A stretch of 64,000 bases of DNA. Origin: Ralstonia condita (GTDB lineage Bacteria > Pseudomonadota > Gammaproteobacteria > Burkholderiales > Burkholderiaceae). The stretch spans positions 248,001-312,000 of the forward strand of contig NZ_CATYWO010000004.1 in NCBI RefSeq assembly GCF_958405655.1, written 5' to 3'. The notes under the pieces are model-generated. The model saw only the letters and a program-made list of their open reading frames with translations, was not told where the DNA came from and did no database searches. The position numbers and the translations under genes were made by a program. This document shows, in pieces, positions 54,221 through 63,832 of this stretch (its first letter is position 1; the number at the start of each line of letters is the position of its first letter).

Positions 54221-55651
54221 ATGATTGGCGACCAATTGATCGAGCGTAACGAATCCGGCCACTTCCCGCGCATGCTGGAGCCGGTGCCCTCGCCGGCAGC
54301 AGCGGACGGCGCCCGCAGGGAGCCCGCGGCTCCATGGCACATCTTGCCGCGCACCGTTGCCGAAACCGGCCTCGACATCTCGCTGCTGCTCAGCCTGCTG
54401 ATGAAGGTGGCCTATCTGCACCGCAGCGCGACGCTGGTCATGCTGATGGACACCCTGAAGCTGCCTGCGATGGTCATCAATGAGGTTGCCGCGTACGCGG
54501 TGCGCGAGCGCCTGCTGGAAGTGGCGCACCGTGGCGCCAATGACCTGGACGTCCGCTATCAGCTGACCGATGCCGGCTATATCCGGGCAGCCGAATTCAC
54601 CGCGCGCTGCAGCTATGTCGGCGCCGCGCCGGTCACGCTGGAAGCCTACGTCGAAGCCGTCCAGCGGCACTCCATCCAGCGCACCGCAGTGTCGAAAGAA
54701 GAAGTCAGCACGGTCTTCAGCACATTCGTGATGCCTGAGGATCTGCTCGACGACGTGGGCGTGGCGCTCAACACCAGCCGCGCGCTGATGCTGTACGGCC
54801 CGGCCGGCGGCGGCAAGACCTACCTTGCGCAGCACTTGGGCATGCTGCTGCCGGGCGTGGTGCCGGTGCCGTACGCAGTCACCGTGGCGGGCGACATCAT
54901 CCAGATCTTCGATCCACTCGTTCACGTGGTGCAGGACGACGACGAGGGTGCCGTGGCGCGTCGCCCGCTCGATCGGCGCTGGCAGATGTGCCATCGCCCT
55001 GCCGTGCTCTCCGGCGGTGAACTCACGCTCGACATGCTTGAGCTGCGCTACGACAGCGCCACCGGTTTCTACCAGGCGCCTCCTCACATGAAGGCCAACA
55101 ACGGCATCTATATCGTCGATGACCTTGGCCGCCAGCAGGTAGGCGTCAGCGAACTGCTCAACCGCTGGATCGTGCCGCTGGACCGCCGCGTCGACATGTT
55201 CTCGCTGCGCAACGGCGTGCGGTTCTCGGTGCCGTTCGACGTGTGGCCCGTCTTCTCCACGAACCTGGAGCCTGCCCAACTGGGTGACGACGCGTTCCTG
55301 CGCCGGCTCGGCAGCAAGTTGTACGTGGGTCCGCTCTCGGTGGATGACTACCGCGAGATCTATCTGCGCGCTGCGCAAGAGCTGGGACTGCAGAACGCGG
55401 CCGCGGCCTTCGACTATCTGTGCGAGGCATTGCACGGCGCCAGCGGCAAACCGCTGCTGGCGTGCATCCCGCGCGACCTGCTACGCCTGGTGGCTTCCTC
55501 CGTCACGTACCGCGGAGCGCCACCCGAGGTCAGTGAAGAAGCGCTGCGCCGCGCATGGCAAATCTATTTCTGTTCGCACGCTGATTTCGGCAAGACCGAT
55601 TCGATGGGTGCGGGCACGGGCTGGCGGCAAGACGTGCAGGCTCGCACCTGA
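54221..55651 (+). CDS. AAA+ ATPase of the Tad locus, function unknown
   Basis: A 476-residue cytosolic protein. Residues 50-150 look like a winged-helix segment (LDISLLLSLLMKVAYLHRSATL, then YQLTDAGYIRAAEF). The ATPase core has Walker A GPAGGGKTY (Lys199) and Walker B IYIVDDLGRQQ near 300, with a sensor-like SVPFDVWPVFSTNLEP. It does not resemble TadA or TadZ and is not part of the minimal Tad set. A role in pilus assembly or its control is inferred from position only, between cpaA and cpaB. ATG 54221 chosen; GTG 54212 is an alternative. Confidence 0.75.
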   Translation: MIGDQLIERNESGHFPRMLEPVPSPAAADGARREPAAPWHILPRTVAETGLDISLLLSLLMKVAYLHRSATLVMLMDTLKLPAMVINEVAAYAVRERLLEVAHRGANDLDVRYQLTDAGYIRAAEFTARCSYVGAAPVTLEAYVEAVQRHSIQRTAVSKEEVSTVFSTFVMPEDLLDDVGVALNTSRALMLYGPAGGGKTYLAQHLGMLLPGVVPVPYAVTVAGDIIQIFDPLVHVVQDDDEGAVARRPLDRRWQMCHRPAVLSGGELTLDMLELRYDSATGFYQAPPHMKANNGIYIVDDLGRQQVGVSELLNRWIVPLDRRVDMFSLRNGVRFSVPFDVWPVFSTNLEPAQLGDDAFLRRLGSKLYVGPLSVDDYREIYLRAAQELGLQNAAAAFDYLCEALHGASGKPLLACIPRDLLRLVASSVTYRGAPPEVSEEALRRAWQIYFCSHADFGKTDSMGAGTGWRQDVQART

Positions 55652-55700
55652 ACTTTGCATATCAGATCCGCTTGATTGATCTCAGAAGGGGGAATTCATC

Positions 55701-56546
55701 ATGAAAAACGCGCGTGCAGTCGTGATGCTGGTCGTGGCGCTGGTGGCGGGGATCGCGGCCGTCGTTTCCGCGTCGCGCTGGCTGGCCCAGCAGTCTTCCA
55801 GCTCGGTCAGGCAGGTCGTGGTGGCGGCCAATGACATGGATCTCGGGCAACCACTGGGTAATGAGCAGTTGCGCGTCGTCAGCTGGCCTGCCGGCAGCCT
55901 GCCCCCGGGCACCTTCGACGACGTCAAGTCGCTGCAGGGGCGCGTGGTCCGGGCCAGCCTGCAGAAGGGTGAACCCATCCTGGAAAGCAAGCTCGCGCCG
56001 GTGGGCACCAAAGGCGGCCTGTCCGCCGTCATCGCTGAAGGCAAGCGGGCCATCACCGTGCGCGTGAACGATGTGGTGGGCGTGACCGGCTTTGCACTGC
56101 CGGGCAACCTCGTCGACGTGATCGTCAATACCAATGAAGACGCGAAGAGCACGAACAACAGCAGCATTTCCAAGATCGTGCTGGAGAAGATCCTGGTGCT
56201 GGCCGTTGCGCAGCAGGTCAGCCGCGACGACACCCAGCCCAAGGTGGTCAACGCCGTGACGCTGGAAGTCACGCCCGAGCAAGCAGAAAAGCTCGATGTG
56301 GCGCGCAGTGTCGGAACGCTTTCGCTGGTGTTGCGCAACCAGGTGGATCTGGCGGCCTCGGCCACTGGCGGCGCCACCAAAGTCACCCTGCTCGGTACGC
56401 CGGCAGCGGAACCCGCCCCCAAGGTGGTGACGGTCACCGCGCCGGCTGTCACGGCAAAGGTGCGGCACGTTGCGTCGGCACCGGCCCGCCAACGCGACTG
56501 CATCGGCGTGCTGGCCGGGGTACATGGCAGCCTGGAGTGCTTCTGA
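55701..56546 (+). CDS. cpaB: Flp pilus assembly protein CpaB/RcpC
   Basis: A 281-residue inner-membrane anchored protein with an N-terminal span (AVVMLVVALVAGIAAVVSASRWL) and a SAF domain (VVVAANDMDLGQPLGNEQLRVV, then RASLQKGEPILESKLAP). The periplasmic C-terminal half fits RcpC, which works with the secretin in the envelope. The SAF fold may bind peptidoglycan or glycans. It is 49 bases after the AAA+ gene; GGGGGA precedes the ATG. An unusual short Cys-bearing tail (RDCIGVLAGVHGSLECF) ends it. Confidence 0.92.
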   Translation: MKNARAVVMLVVALVAGIAAVVSASRWLAQQSSSSVRQVVVAANDMDLGQPLGNEQLRVVSWPAGSLPPGTFDDVKSLQGRVVRASLQKGEPILESKLAPVGTKGGLSAVIAEGKRAITVRVNDVVGVTGFALPGNLVDVIVNTNEDAKSTNNSSISKIVLEKILVLAVAQQVSRDDTQPKVVNAVTLEVTPEQAEKLDVARSVGTLSLVLRNQVDLAASATGGATKVTLLGTPAAEPAPKVVTVTAPAVTAKVRHVASAPARQRDCIGVLAGVHGSLECF

Positions 56547-56655
56547 GGCTGGCACCACACCTGAAGGTCGATCCACACGCTTGTCGAGGTCACGCAGTCA
56601 CCGGGTATTTCAACCGCAATCCGTTCTTGTGCAGCAGCCTCTCCGGGGGGGAGAT

Positions 56656-58638
56656 ATGAAGACGAACCAAAAAACCAATGCCGCGCTGGGTAACGCACAT
56701 GTCCTCGGTAGCGCACGCGCGCTTGTCCTGGCCAGTGCAGCCGGTGCCGCTCTCTGCATGCCGCCGCATGCAACCGCGCAGACGGCCGCCGAGGCCGGTG
56801 GGATGGCCAGATCCACCACCGCGCCGATCGCCGTGCAGACCCGCACAGGCGCAACCGCACCGGTGCAGATGACGATCAGCATGAACCCTGCCCTGGCCGC
56901 GCCACCGCAGGCCGACGTGCGCGGTCCGAACTGCACGGGCGCCGTGCGCGGCGAAAGCAGCGTGGTCGTGCCGGTCGGCAAGTCTTCGATCATTTCGCTG
57001 CCCGAGCCCGTGCGCAACCGCACGCTGGGTAACCCGGGCGTGGTCCAGGCGACCATGGTGTCGCCCCAGTCGATGTATCTGCTTGGCCGCAGCGTCGGTA
57101 CCACCAACATGATCGTGCAGGGCCGCAGCGGTGCCTGCAGCATCGTCAACGTGGTGGTCAACGCGGATGCGGGCGGCCTGCAGACATCGCTTGCCCAGTT
57201 GATGCCGGGTGAATCGAAGATCCGCGTCATGACGGCCGCTGACAGCCTCGTGCTTGCCGGCAATGTGTCGAGCGCGCAGGCTGCGCAGCAGGCGATGGAA
57301 ATCGCGCGCGCCTATGCCGCCGCCGCACAGAGCGGCAACGACAAGTCCGGCGGTGCGGCGGCTGCGGGAATGGGCGGCATGGCCGGCGGCGCGGGCGGTG
57401 CCACCGGCGGCAACGTCATCAACATGATGATCGTCGACACGCCGCAGCAGGTGATGCTGGAAGTGAAGGTCGCGGAAGTCTCCAAGACCCTGCTCAATCA
57501 GCTGGGCTCGGCGCTCAACATCCAGGGCGGCTTCGGATCATGGAGCGGGGGCCTGCTGACCTCCCTGCTGACCGGCTCGTCCACCACGTTCTTTGGCAAC
57601 AAGGCCAACAACCGGCCGTTCCAGGCGCAACTGGACGCGCAAAAGAACGACAGCCTGGTGAAGATCCTGGCGGAACCGAATCTGGTCACCCTCAGCGGGC
57701 AGGAGGCCAGCTTCCTGGCGGGCGGCAAGATCTACATCCCCGTCGCGCAGAGCAGCAGCTCGGGCGGCGCGCCGACCATCACGCTGCAGGAAGAGGAATT
57801 CGGTGTCGGCCTGAAGTTCACGCCCACCGTCATGGCCAATGGCCGCATCAACCTGAGGGTGGCACCGGAGGTGTCCGAGCTGTCGCCGACGGGCGCGACG
57901 GTCACCGGTGCGAACGTCAATGGCCAGACCATTCTGCCGCTCATCACCACGCGGCGCGCCTCCACCACCGTGCAGATGCGCGACGGCGAGAGCTTTGCCA
58001 TCGGCGGCCTGCTGCAGGACAACGCGCGCGGCTCGCTCAAGGCGTTGCCGGGCGCCGGAGAAGTGCCGGTGCTGGGTACGCTGTTCCGCAGCACCCAGTT
58101 CCAGCACGATCTGACGGAGCTGGTCATCGTGATCACGCCGCACCTGGTGCAACCGATGCAGACGGCCTCGTATCCGCTGCCGACCGACAGCTTCTCGACG
58201 CCTGATGAACTGTCTGTCTACATGACGGGCAACATGGAAGGCTCCGGAGCCAAGACCCGTGCCGCCAAGCCGGCGCCGTCAGCAGCACCGCAGGCACCTG
58301 CTTCCGCGCCCGCCGCACCCTCGGCGCCGTCCGCGCCGAGCTCACAGGCACCGGCTCCGGCCATGCCAGCGCCGCAAGCCCCGGCTGCCCCAGCCCCACG
58401 CGCCCAGGTGAGCACGGTGCCCCTGGAGCAGCCCGTGACCGACGCGCCCGCGAAGCCCGCCGCCGCTGCACCGGCGCCAGACGCGACGCCCGCCGCCTCA
58501 GCCGCGCCGGCCCCGGCAGACGACACCGCTGCACGCATTGCCCGGATTGAAGCCACCGCCGCGCGCCTGGCCCAGGCCAGCGCCAAGGCGCCGAGCCGGC
58601 AGACTGCCGCAGCCGATACAACCACGCAGACGCGCTGA
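56656..58638 (+). CDS. cpaC: Flp pilus secretin CpaC/RcpA
   Basis: A 660-residue outer-membrane secretin. After a signal peptide (ALVLASAAGAALCMPPHATAQ) there is a pilus-assembly N-domain (SVVVPVGKSSIISLPEPV, YLLGRSVGTTNMIV), a BON-like stretch, a Gly/Ala-rich linker and the secretin domain with VPVLGTLFRSTQFQHDLTELVIVITPHLV. A tail of about 140 residues rich in Pro and Ala follows, much longer than usual. It forms the pore through which the Flp pilus leaves the cell. GGGGGGAGAT precedes the start. Confidence 0.93.
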   Translation: MKTNQKTNAALGNAHVLGSARALVLASAAGAALCMPPHATAQTAAEAGGMARSTTAPIAVQTRTGATAPVQMTISMNPALAAPPQADVRGPNCTGAVRGESSVVVPVGKSSIISLPEPVRNRTLGNPGVVQATMVSPQSMYLLGRSVGTTNMIVQGRSGACSIVNVVVNADAGGLQTSLAQLMPGESKIRVMTAADSLVLAGNVSSAQAAQQAMEIARAYAAAAQSGNDKSGGAAAAGMGGMAGGAGGATGGNVINMMIVDTPQQVMLEVKVAEVSKTLLNQLGSALNIQGGFGSWSGGLLTSLLTGSSTTFFGNKANNRPFQAQLDAQKNDSLVKILAEPNLVTLSGQEASFLAGGKIYIPVAQSSSSGGAPTITLQEEEFGVGLKFTPTVMANGRINLRVAPEVSELSPTGATVTGANVNGQTILPLITTRRASTTVQMRDGESFAIGGLLQDNARGSLKALPGAGEVPVLGTLFRSTQFQHDLTELVIVITPHLVQPMQTASYPLPTDSFSTPDELSVYMTGNMEGSGAKTRAAKPAPSAAPQAPASAPAAPSAPSAPSSQAPAPAMPAPQAPAAPAPRAQVSTVPLEQPVTDAPAKPAAAAPAPDATPAASAAPAPADDTAARIARIEATAARLAQASAKAPSRQTAAADTTTQTR

Positions 58639-58663
58639 ACCGCGAACCATGTGGAGATATGCC

Positions 58664-58996
58664 ATGAACACCCATCTCAAACGCCTGCAACGTGCTGCAC
58701 TCGTCGTCCTGGCCTGCCAGGCCCTGACCGCCTGCATGACCACCACCCCAATCTGGGACAAGCACTTCGGCGAAGCCGTCACGACCGTCAAGCAGGCCCA
58801 GGTCATCAACCCGGATGCACCGGCCGGCCTTCCTGCAGCCGATGGCTATGACGGCAAGGCAGCGGTCTCCGCCATGACCAACTACGACCGCTCGATGACG
58901 CGCTACCCCACGGGCGGCGCGGGTACCGGAACCGGGAGCGGCTTTGGTGCTGGCGGATACGGCGGCGCGGGCATGATCGGCGGCAGCTTCCGCTAG
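58664..58996 (+). CDS. Small Tad-locus lipoprotein (RcpB/CpaD-like position)
   Basis: A 110-residue lipoprotein with signal LVVLACQALTAC and Cys at about residue 22, then TTTPIWDKHFGEAVTTVKQAQVINPDAP and a glycine-rich end. It lies between the secretin and TadZ, the place of RcpB/CpaD in other Tad loci, but similarity is not clear by eye. A pilotin or secretin-stabilising role is inferred. GGAGAT lies before the chosen ATG; an upstream ATG at 58649 is less likely. Confidence 0.8.
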   Translation: MNTHLKRLQRAALVVLACQALTACMTTTPIWDKHFGEAVTTVKQAQVINPDAPAGLPAADGYDGKAAVSAMTNYDRSMTRYPTGGAGTGTGSGFGAGGYGGAGMIGGSFR

Positions 58997-59112
58997 CGGC
59001 ACCTGGCGGGCGCCAGGACAGCGCCCGCCATCTCGCGTCGACTACCGCGCCCGCCCATTCGCAAGGCGATGCTGCGACACACACAAAACACGACCGAACG
59101 GGGAGCTTTGCC

Positions 59113-60321
59113 ATGCTGAAGATCTTGATTGCGTCCGAAGACGGCGAACGTCTGGCGGAACTCGCGCGTCTGGTTGCCGCCAGCGGAAACTACCAAGTGA
59201 TGCGGCTCCAGGCCACGCCGGGCAGCCTGTCCACGCACGCCTGCCAGTTGCGTGGTGCCGATGCACTGATCATCGACCAACCGGGCGGTGGCGCTACGCA
59301 GATGCTGGGCATCGAGGTATTGCGCCAGCAATATCCCGACCTGCCGTGCATTCTCGTCACGCAGACCCAGCAGCCAGACGATCTGATCCGCGCGCTGCGC
59401 GCGGGTGTGAGCGATGTCCTCGGCTGGCCGCTGGAAAGAGCACAGCTGACCGAAGCACTCACGCGACTGGAAGCCAATCACACACCCAGGGCCAGGGACG
59501 AGGCGCGCGTGATTGCCTTCGTCTCGAGCAAGGGCGGCGCGGGTGCCAGCTTCATCGCCAGCAACGTCGGCTACACCCTGGCCACACACGAACAGAAGCG
59601 GGTACTGCTGATCGACCTCAACACCCAGTTCAGCGACACGCACTTCCTGGTGAGCAGCAAGACGCCGCCGGCTACGCTGTCAGAGGTGTGCGCGCAGGTG
59701 GACCGGCTGGACGATGCCTTCCTGGAGGCCTGCCTGACGCGAGTCACCAAGGGCTTCGACGTGCTGGCAGGCGCCACCGACCCGATCAAGGCGGGCGAGA
59801 TCAAGAAAGAGAAGATCGAGTACGTCCTGTCGATGGTCTCGCCCCTGTACGACTTTGTCCTGGTTGACATCGGGCAGGCCATCAACCCGCTCTCGATCGC
59901 GGTGCTCGACCACAGCGACCAGATCTGCGTGGTTGTCCAGCCCACCATCGCCTTTGCGCGGACCGGACGGCGGCTGCTCGACATCCTGCACGGCCTGCAC
60001 TACGCGGCCGACAAGATCCGGATTCTGGTCAATCGCCACGGCAAGCGCGACGAGCTGCCCCGCGCAACGTTGGAGCAGGTCTTTGGCCAGCGGCTCTTCC
60101 ACATGCTGCCCGACGATGCGTCGGCGGTGGACGAATCCATCTGCCAGGGCATCCCCATTGCGCAGGGCCAACGGAACAGTGCCATGGCCAAGGCACTGGT
60201 CGCGCTGGCCGACATCCTCGCGACGGCACGCGAGAACGAGCGTCATGCGCCGCAGGAGAAGGGCTTTTCGTTGAGCAAGCTCTTCGCGCGCACGAAGACG
60301 TCATCCCCGAACATTGCTTGA
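59113..60321 (+). CDS. tadZ: Flp pilus localisation ATPase-like protein TadZ/CpaE
   Basis: A 402-residue MinD/ParA-type protein with an N-terminal receiver-like domain (LKILIASEDGERLAELARLV). The P-loop reads FVSSKGGAGASF: the deviant-Walker signature lysine is kept, but the usual Lys before Ser/Thr is Ala, as in the atypical TadZ group. LIDLNTQFSDTHF and the VDIGQAINPLSI segment give the switch motifs. It marks the pole or site for pilus assembly. The end overlaps the tadA frame. Confidence 0.92.
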   Translation: MLKILIASEDGERLAELARLVAASGNYQVMRLQATPGSLSTHACQLRGADALIIDQPGGGATQMLGIEVLRQQYPDLPCILVTQTQQPDDLIRALRAGVSDVLGWPLERAQLTEALTRLEANHTPRARDEARVIAFVSSKGGAGASFIASNVGYTLATHEQKRVLLIDLNTQFSDTHFLVSSKTPPATLSEVCAQVDRLDDAFLEACLTRVTKGFDVLAGATDPIKAGEIKKEKIEYVLSMVSPLYDFVLVDIGQAINPLSIAVLDHSDQICVVVQPTIAFARTGRRLLDILHGLHYAADKIRILVNRHGKRDELPRATLEQVFGQRLFHMLPDDASAVDESICQGIPIAQGQRNSAMAKALVALADILATARENERHAPQEKGFSLSKLFARTKTSSPNIA

Positions 60322-60346
60322 GTTTCTCCCGCAGACGGAGCCCATC

Positions 60347-61711
60347 ATGTCAATCCGCGAACAGTTGTCCGGCAGCCCGGACCATCCGCCGCTGTCCATG
60401 AACGGACACACGCTGAACGTGCCTCAGGCGGGCCATCCGGCCTACCGGGATTTCAAGAAGACCGTCCATGAAGTCGTGCTGGACCGGGTCGACCTGGAGC
60501 GGCTGGCACGCTTCCCCACCGAACAGGTCCGGCACGAGATCGGCACCCTGGTCAACAGCATCATCGACGAGGAAAAGCTGCTGCTCAACGATACCGAACG
60601 CCGGCAGATGACCACCGACGTGTACGACGAGATGTTCGGCTTCGGCCCGCTGGAGCCGCTGCTGCAGGACCCGACGGTATCGGACATCCTGGTCAACACC
60701 GCCAAGCAGGTCTATGTCGAGCGCCGCGGCAAGCTCCAGCTCACCGATGTCACCTTCTACGACGACGCCCACCTGATGAAGGTGATCGAGAAGATCGTCT
60801 CGCGGGTGGGCCGCCGCATCGATGAAACCAGCCCGATGGTGGATGCCCGTCTGCCGGACGGCTCACGCGTGAACGCGATCATTCCACCATCGGCCATCGA
60901 TGGGCCGCTGCTGTCGATCCGGCGGTTTGCCGCCAATCCGCTGCAGATCTCGGACCTGATCGACCTCAAGACGCTGACCCCACCCATGGCGAAACTGATG
61001 CAGGCGTTGTCTCAGGCCAAGGTCAACGTGCTCGTCTCGGGCGGCACGGGCAGCGGCAAGACCACCCTGCTGAACATCCTGTCAGGCTTCATTCCGACAG
61101 ATGAGCGGATGATCACCATCGAAGACGCGGCCGAGTTGCAACTGCGCCAGCCGCACGTGCTGCGCCTGGAGACGCGCCCGCCCAACATTGAAGGCAAGGG
61201 CGAGATCACGCAGCGCGCCCTGGTGCGCAACGCCCTGCGCATGCGGCCCGACCGCATCATCCTGGGCGAAGTGCGCGGCGGCGAGGCGCTGGACATGCTC
61301 AACGCCATGAACACGGGCCACGAAGGGTCGCTCACCACCATCCACGCCAACACCGCGCGCGACGCCCTGACCCGCATGGAAAACATGGTGAACATGGCGG
61401 GCCTGAACCTGCCGCCCAAGACGATCCGGCAGCAGATCGCGTCAGCCATCACGGTGATCATCCAGGTGGCGCGGCTGACCGATGGGCGACGCAAGGTGAT
61501 CAGCATCCAGGAGATCACCGGCATGGAGGGCGACGTCATCAACATGCAGGAAATCTTCACGTTCCAGCGCACGGGCGTTGCGCAGGACGGCGCCGTCAAG
61601 GGCGTCTTCCGCGCCACGGGGGTCTATCCGAAGTTTGCCGAACGCCTGCGCGTGTTCGGGGTGGGCTTGCCGGACGAAACATTCGACCCGGCACGGCATT
61701 TCGAGGCCTGA
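60347..61711 (+). CDS. tadA: Flp pilus assembly ATPase TadA/CpaF
   Basis: A 454-residue secretion ATPase. Walker A VSGGTGSGKTTLL, the Asp box MITIEDAAELQL, Walker B RIILGEVRGGEALDML and the His box GHEGSLTTIHANTARDAL appear in order. The hexamer drives both extension and retraction of Tad pili. ATG 60347 (MSIREQL) has GACGGAG upstream; the frame is open to a TTG at 60314 inside the tadZ end. Confidence 0.96.
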   Translation: MSIREQLSGSPDHPPLSMNGHTLNVPQAGHPAYRDFKKTVHEVVLDRVDLERLARFPTEQVRHEIGTLVNSIIDEEKLLLNDTERRQMTTDVYDEMFGFGPLEPLLQDPTVSDILVNTAKQVYVERRGKLQLTDVTFYDDAHLMKVIEKIVSRVGRRIDETSPMVDARLPDGSRVNAIIPPSAIDGPLLSIRRFAANPLQISDLIDLKTLTPPMAKLMQALSQAKVNVLVSGGTGSGKTTLLNILSGFIPTDERMITIEDAAELQLRQPHVLRLETRPPNIEGKGEITQRALVRNALRMRPDRIILGEVRGGEALDMLNAMNTGHEGSLTTIHANTARDALTRMENMVNMAGLNLPPKTIRQQIASAITVIIQVARLTDGRRKVISIQEITGMEGDVINMQEIFTFQRTGVAQDGAVKGVFRATGVYPKFAERLRVFGVGLPDETFDPARHFEA

Positions 61712-61752
61712 AGACAGCGCAACCGGCCCGATCCTGAAAGGGGGCACCCCAA

Positions 61753-62730
61753 ATGAACGAAATCTTCTACGCCTTCGCGATCCTGCTCTTCGCGGCAGTC
61801 GTCCTCTGCATTGAAGGGCTCTATCAGTGGTGGAACAACAACCACGGCCCCGAAGCCAAGCGCGTCGACGCCCGGATCCGGGCCCTGTACGCAGGAGGGC
61901 ATGTCGGGCAAGACCAACTCTCGATTCTGAAGAAGCGCTTGCTGAGTGAATCGCCGCAGGTTCAACGCTGGCTGATGAGCCTGCCTCGCGTGAGTCTGCT
62001 CGATCGCTGGCTGGAGCAGTCCGGCAGCGACTGGTCGGTGGCGCAGCTGCTCGGCTACTCGACCCTGGTCGCGCTGTGCACCCTTGCGCTGGGCGCCTGG
62101 CTGCCGTTTCCGTTCAGCATCGTGGCGGCCGGCGCGCTGCTCGCGGCCACGCTTCCCGCCCTGCACATTGCGTCGCTCCGGCGCAAACGCCTGAAGAAGC
62201 TGGAGGCGCAGCTTCCTGACGCGGTCGACATGATTGCCCGCGCGCTGCGCGCCGGCCACTCGTTTGCCAGCGCGCTCGGCATGGTCGGGCAGGAGATCAA
62301 GGAGCCGATGGGCCCGGAGTTCCGCACCACCTTCGAAGAGATCAACTACGGCGTGCCGATCGACGAGGCACTGACGAACCTGGCCAAGCGGGTGCCCGTG
62401 AGCGACCTGCGCTACTTCGTGATCGCCGTGCTCATCCAGCGCGAGAGCGGTGGCAACCTGGCCGAGATTCTCGACACCATCGGCATGCTGGTGCGCGAGC
62501 GCCTGAAGCTCTACGCCAAGATCCGGGTGCTGTCAGCCGAGGGTCGCCTGTCGGCCTGGATCCTGGGCCTGCTGCCCTTCTGCACGGCCGCGCTGATCCT
62601 CATCGTCAACCCGGATTTCATGAAGGTGCTGTGGACGGACCCGATCGGCCTGAAGATGATCGGCGTCGCGCTACTCAACATGCTGCTTGGTCTGATCTGG
62701 ATGCGAAAGATCATCCGCATCCGTGTCTGA
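61753..62730 (+). CDS. tadB: Flp pilus assembly inner-membrane protein TadB
   Basis: A 325-residue platform protein of the T2SF/GspF type: an N-terminal span (IFYAFAILLFAAVVLCIEGLY), a central pair of helices (LGAWLPFPFSIVAAGALLAATLP), the cytoplasmic domain with LPDAVDMIARALRAGHSFASALGMV, and a C-terminal span (WILGLLPFCTAALILIVNPDF). It should interact with TadA and TadC. It follows tadA by 41 bases with an AAGGGGG stretch upstream. Confidence 0.94.
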   Translation: MNEIFYAFAILLFAAVVLCIEGLYQWWNNNHGPEAKRVDARIRALYAGGHVGQDQLSILKKRLLSESPQVQRWLMSLPRVSLLDRWLEQSGSDWSVAQLLGYSTLVALCTLALGAWLPFPFSIVAAGALLAATLPALHIASLRRKRLKKLEAQLPDAVDMIARALRAGHSFASALGMVGQEIKEPMGPEFRTTFEEINYGVPIDEALTNLAKRVPVSDLRYFVIAVLIQRESGGNLAEILDTIGMLVRERLKLYAKIRVLSAEGRLSAWILGLLPFCTAALILIVNPDFMKVLWTDPIGLKMIGVALLNMLLGLIWMRKIIRIRV

Positions 62731-62789
62731 CGTACACGCGTCATGCAACCTGACATGACGGAACGATTTCGCTTTGGGGGGAGACGATC

Positions 62790-63752
62790 ATGCAAGCGCT
62801 CAATTCCGGACAACTTCTTATCCTCGCACTGATCTTCGTGGCTGCCTTTGGCGGCGCGCTTGGGTTGCTGCATCTGTTTTCTCCGAGCCGCACACGCGGC
62901 CGGGTACAGCAGATCGGAGGCCAGACCATCGGTACCGACCTGGTCGGCGGCCCCGACCATGCCTGGGTCGAAAAGCTGGCGACGTGGGCCAAGCCGGTCT
63001 CGCAACTGTCCCTGCCCAAAGAAGGCTGGGACAGCTCGCAGCTGCGCGTGCGCTTCATGAACGCGGGATGGCGCCAGCCCTGGGCCCCATCCTTGTACTT
63101 CGGCGTCAAGACGACGCTGGCGATCGCTCTCCCATTGCTGGGTCTGATGGTGTTGGGCGCCCGGCCGGAACATCACAGCCAGGAGTTGATTTTTGCCATT
63201 CTCGGTCTGCTGAGCGCCATCGGTTACTACCTGCCCAACGCCGTGCTGGCGCGCAGGATCGAAACACGCAAGCGCGCCGTGTTTGAAGAGTTTCCCGACA
63301 TGCTCGATCTGCTCACCGTATGCGTTGAGGCCGGGTTGGGTCTGGACGCCGCCATGATGCGTGTGGCCGATGAGCTCGCGCTGCGCTGTCCCGTCATGGC
63401 CGAAGAGATGGAGCTCACCCTGCTGGAACTGCGCTCCGGTTTCTCCAAGGAGAAGGCCCTCACCAACCTAGCGCTGCGTACGGGCGTGGAAGATGTCGAC
63501 CGGTTTGCCTCGATGCTGATCCAGGCCGACCGCTTCGGGACGAGCCTGGCCGATTCGCTGCGCGTGCTGTCCGACATGCTGCGCACCAAGCGTCGGATGC
63601 TCGCCGAAGAACAGGCCGCAAAGATTGCGCTCAAGCTGCTTTTCCCGCTGATCTTCTTCATCTTTCCAACGCTGCTGCTGGTGTTGCTTGGCCCGGCGTT
63701 CATCCAGATCTACCGCGTGCTGCTGCCAACCATGACCGGCCAGGGAGGCTGA
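62790..63752 (+). CDS. tadC: Flp pilus assembly inner-membrane protein TadC
   Basis: A 320-residue T2SF-family partner of TadB. ILALIFVAAFGGALGLLHLF forms the first span; FPDMLDLLTVCVEAGLGLDAAMMRVADEL is the hallmark cytoplasmic motif and LLFPLIFFIFPTLLLVLLGPAF the last span. GGGGGGAG precedes the ATG. It is the last Tad gene in the window and is followed by a hairpin terminator, so tadD and minor pilin genes, if present, may form a separate unit beyond the edge. Confidence 0.94.
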   Translation: MQALNSGQLLILALIFVAAFGGALGLLHLFSPSRTRGRVQQIGGQTIGTDLVGGPDHAWVEKLATWAKPVSQLSLPKEGWDSSQLRVRFMNAGWRQPWAPSLYFGVKTTLAIALPLLGLMVLGARPEHHSQELIFAILGLLSAIGYYLPNAVLARRIETRKRAVFEEFPDMLDLLTVCVEAGLGLDAAMMRVADELALRCPVMAEEMELTLLELRSGFSKEKALTNLALRTGVEDVDRFASMLIQADRFGTSLADSLRVLSDMLRTKRRMLAEEQAAKIALKLLFPLIFFIFPTLLLVLLGPAFIQIYRVLLPTMTGQGG

Positions 63753-63832
63753 CATGAGAGGCCGCGGCTAGCCTGGCGGCAAAGGCCCCCGGACCGTCAT
63801 CCGGCGCACCGCGCCGGAACGGTGGTCCAGTT

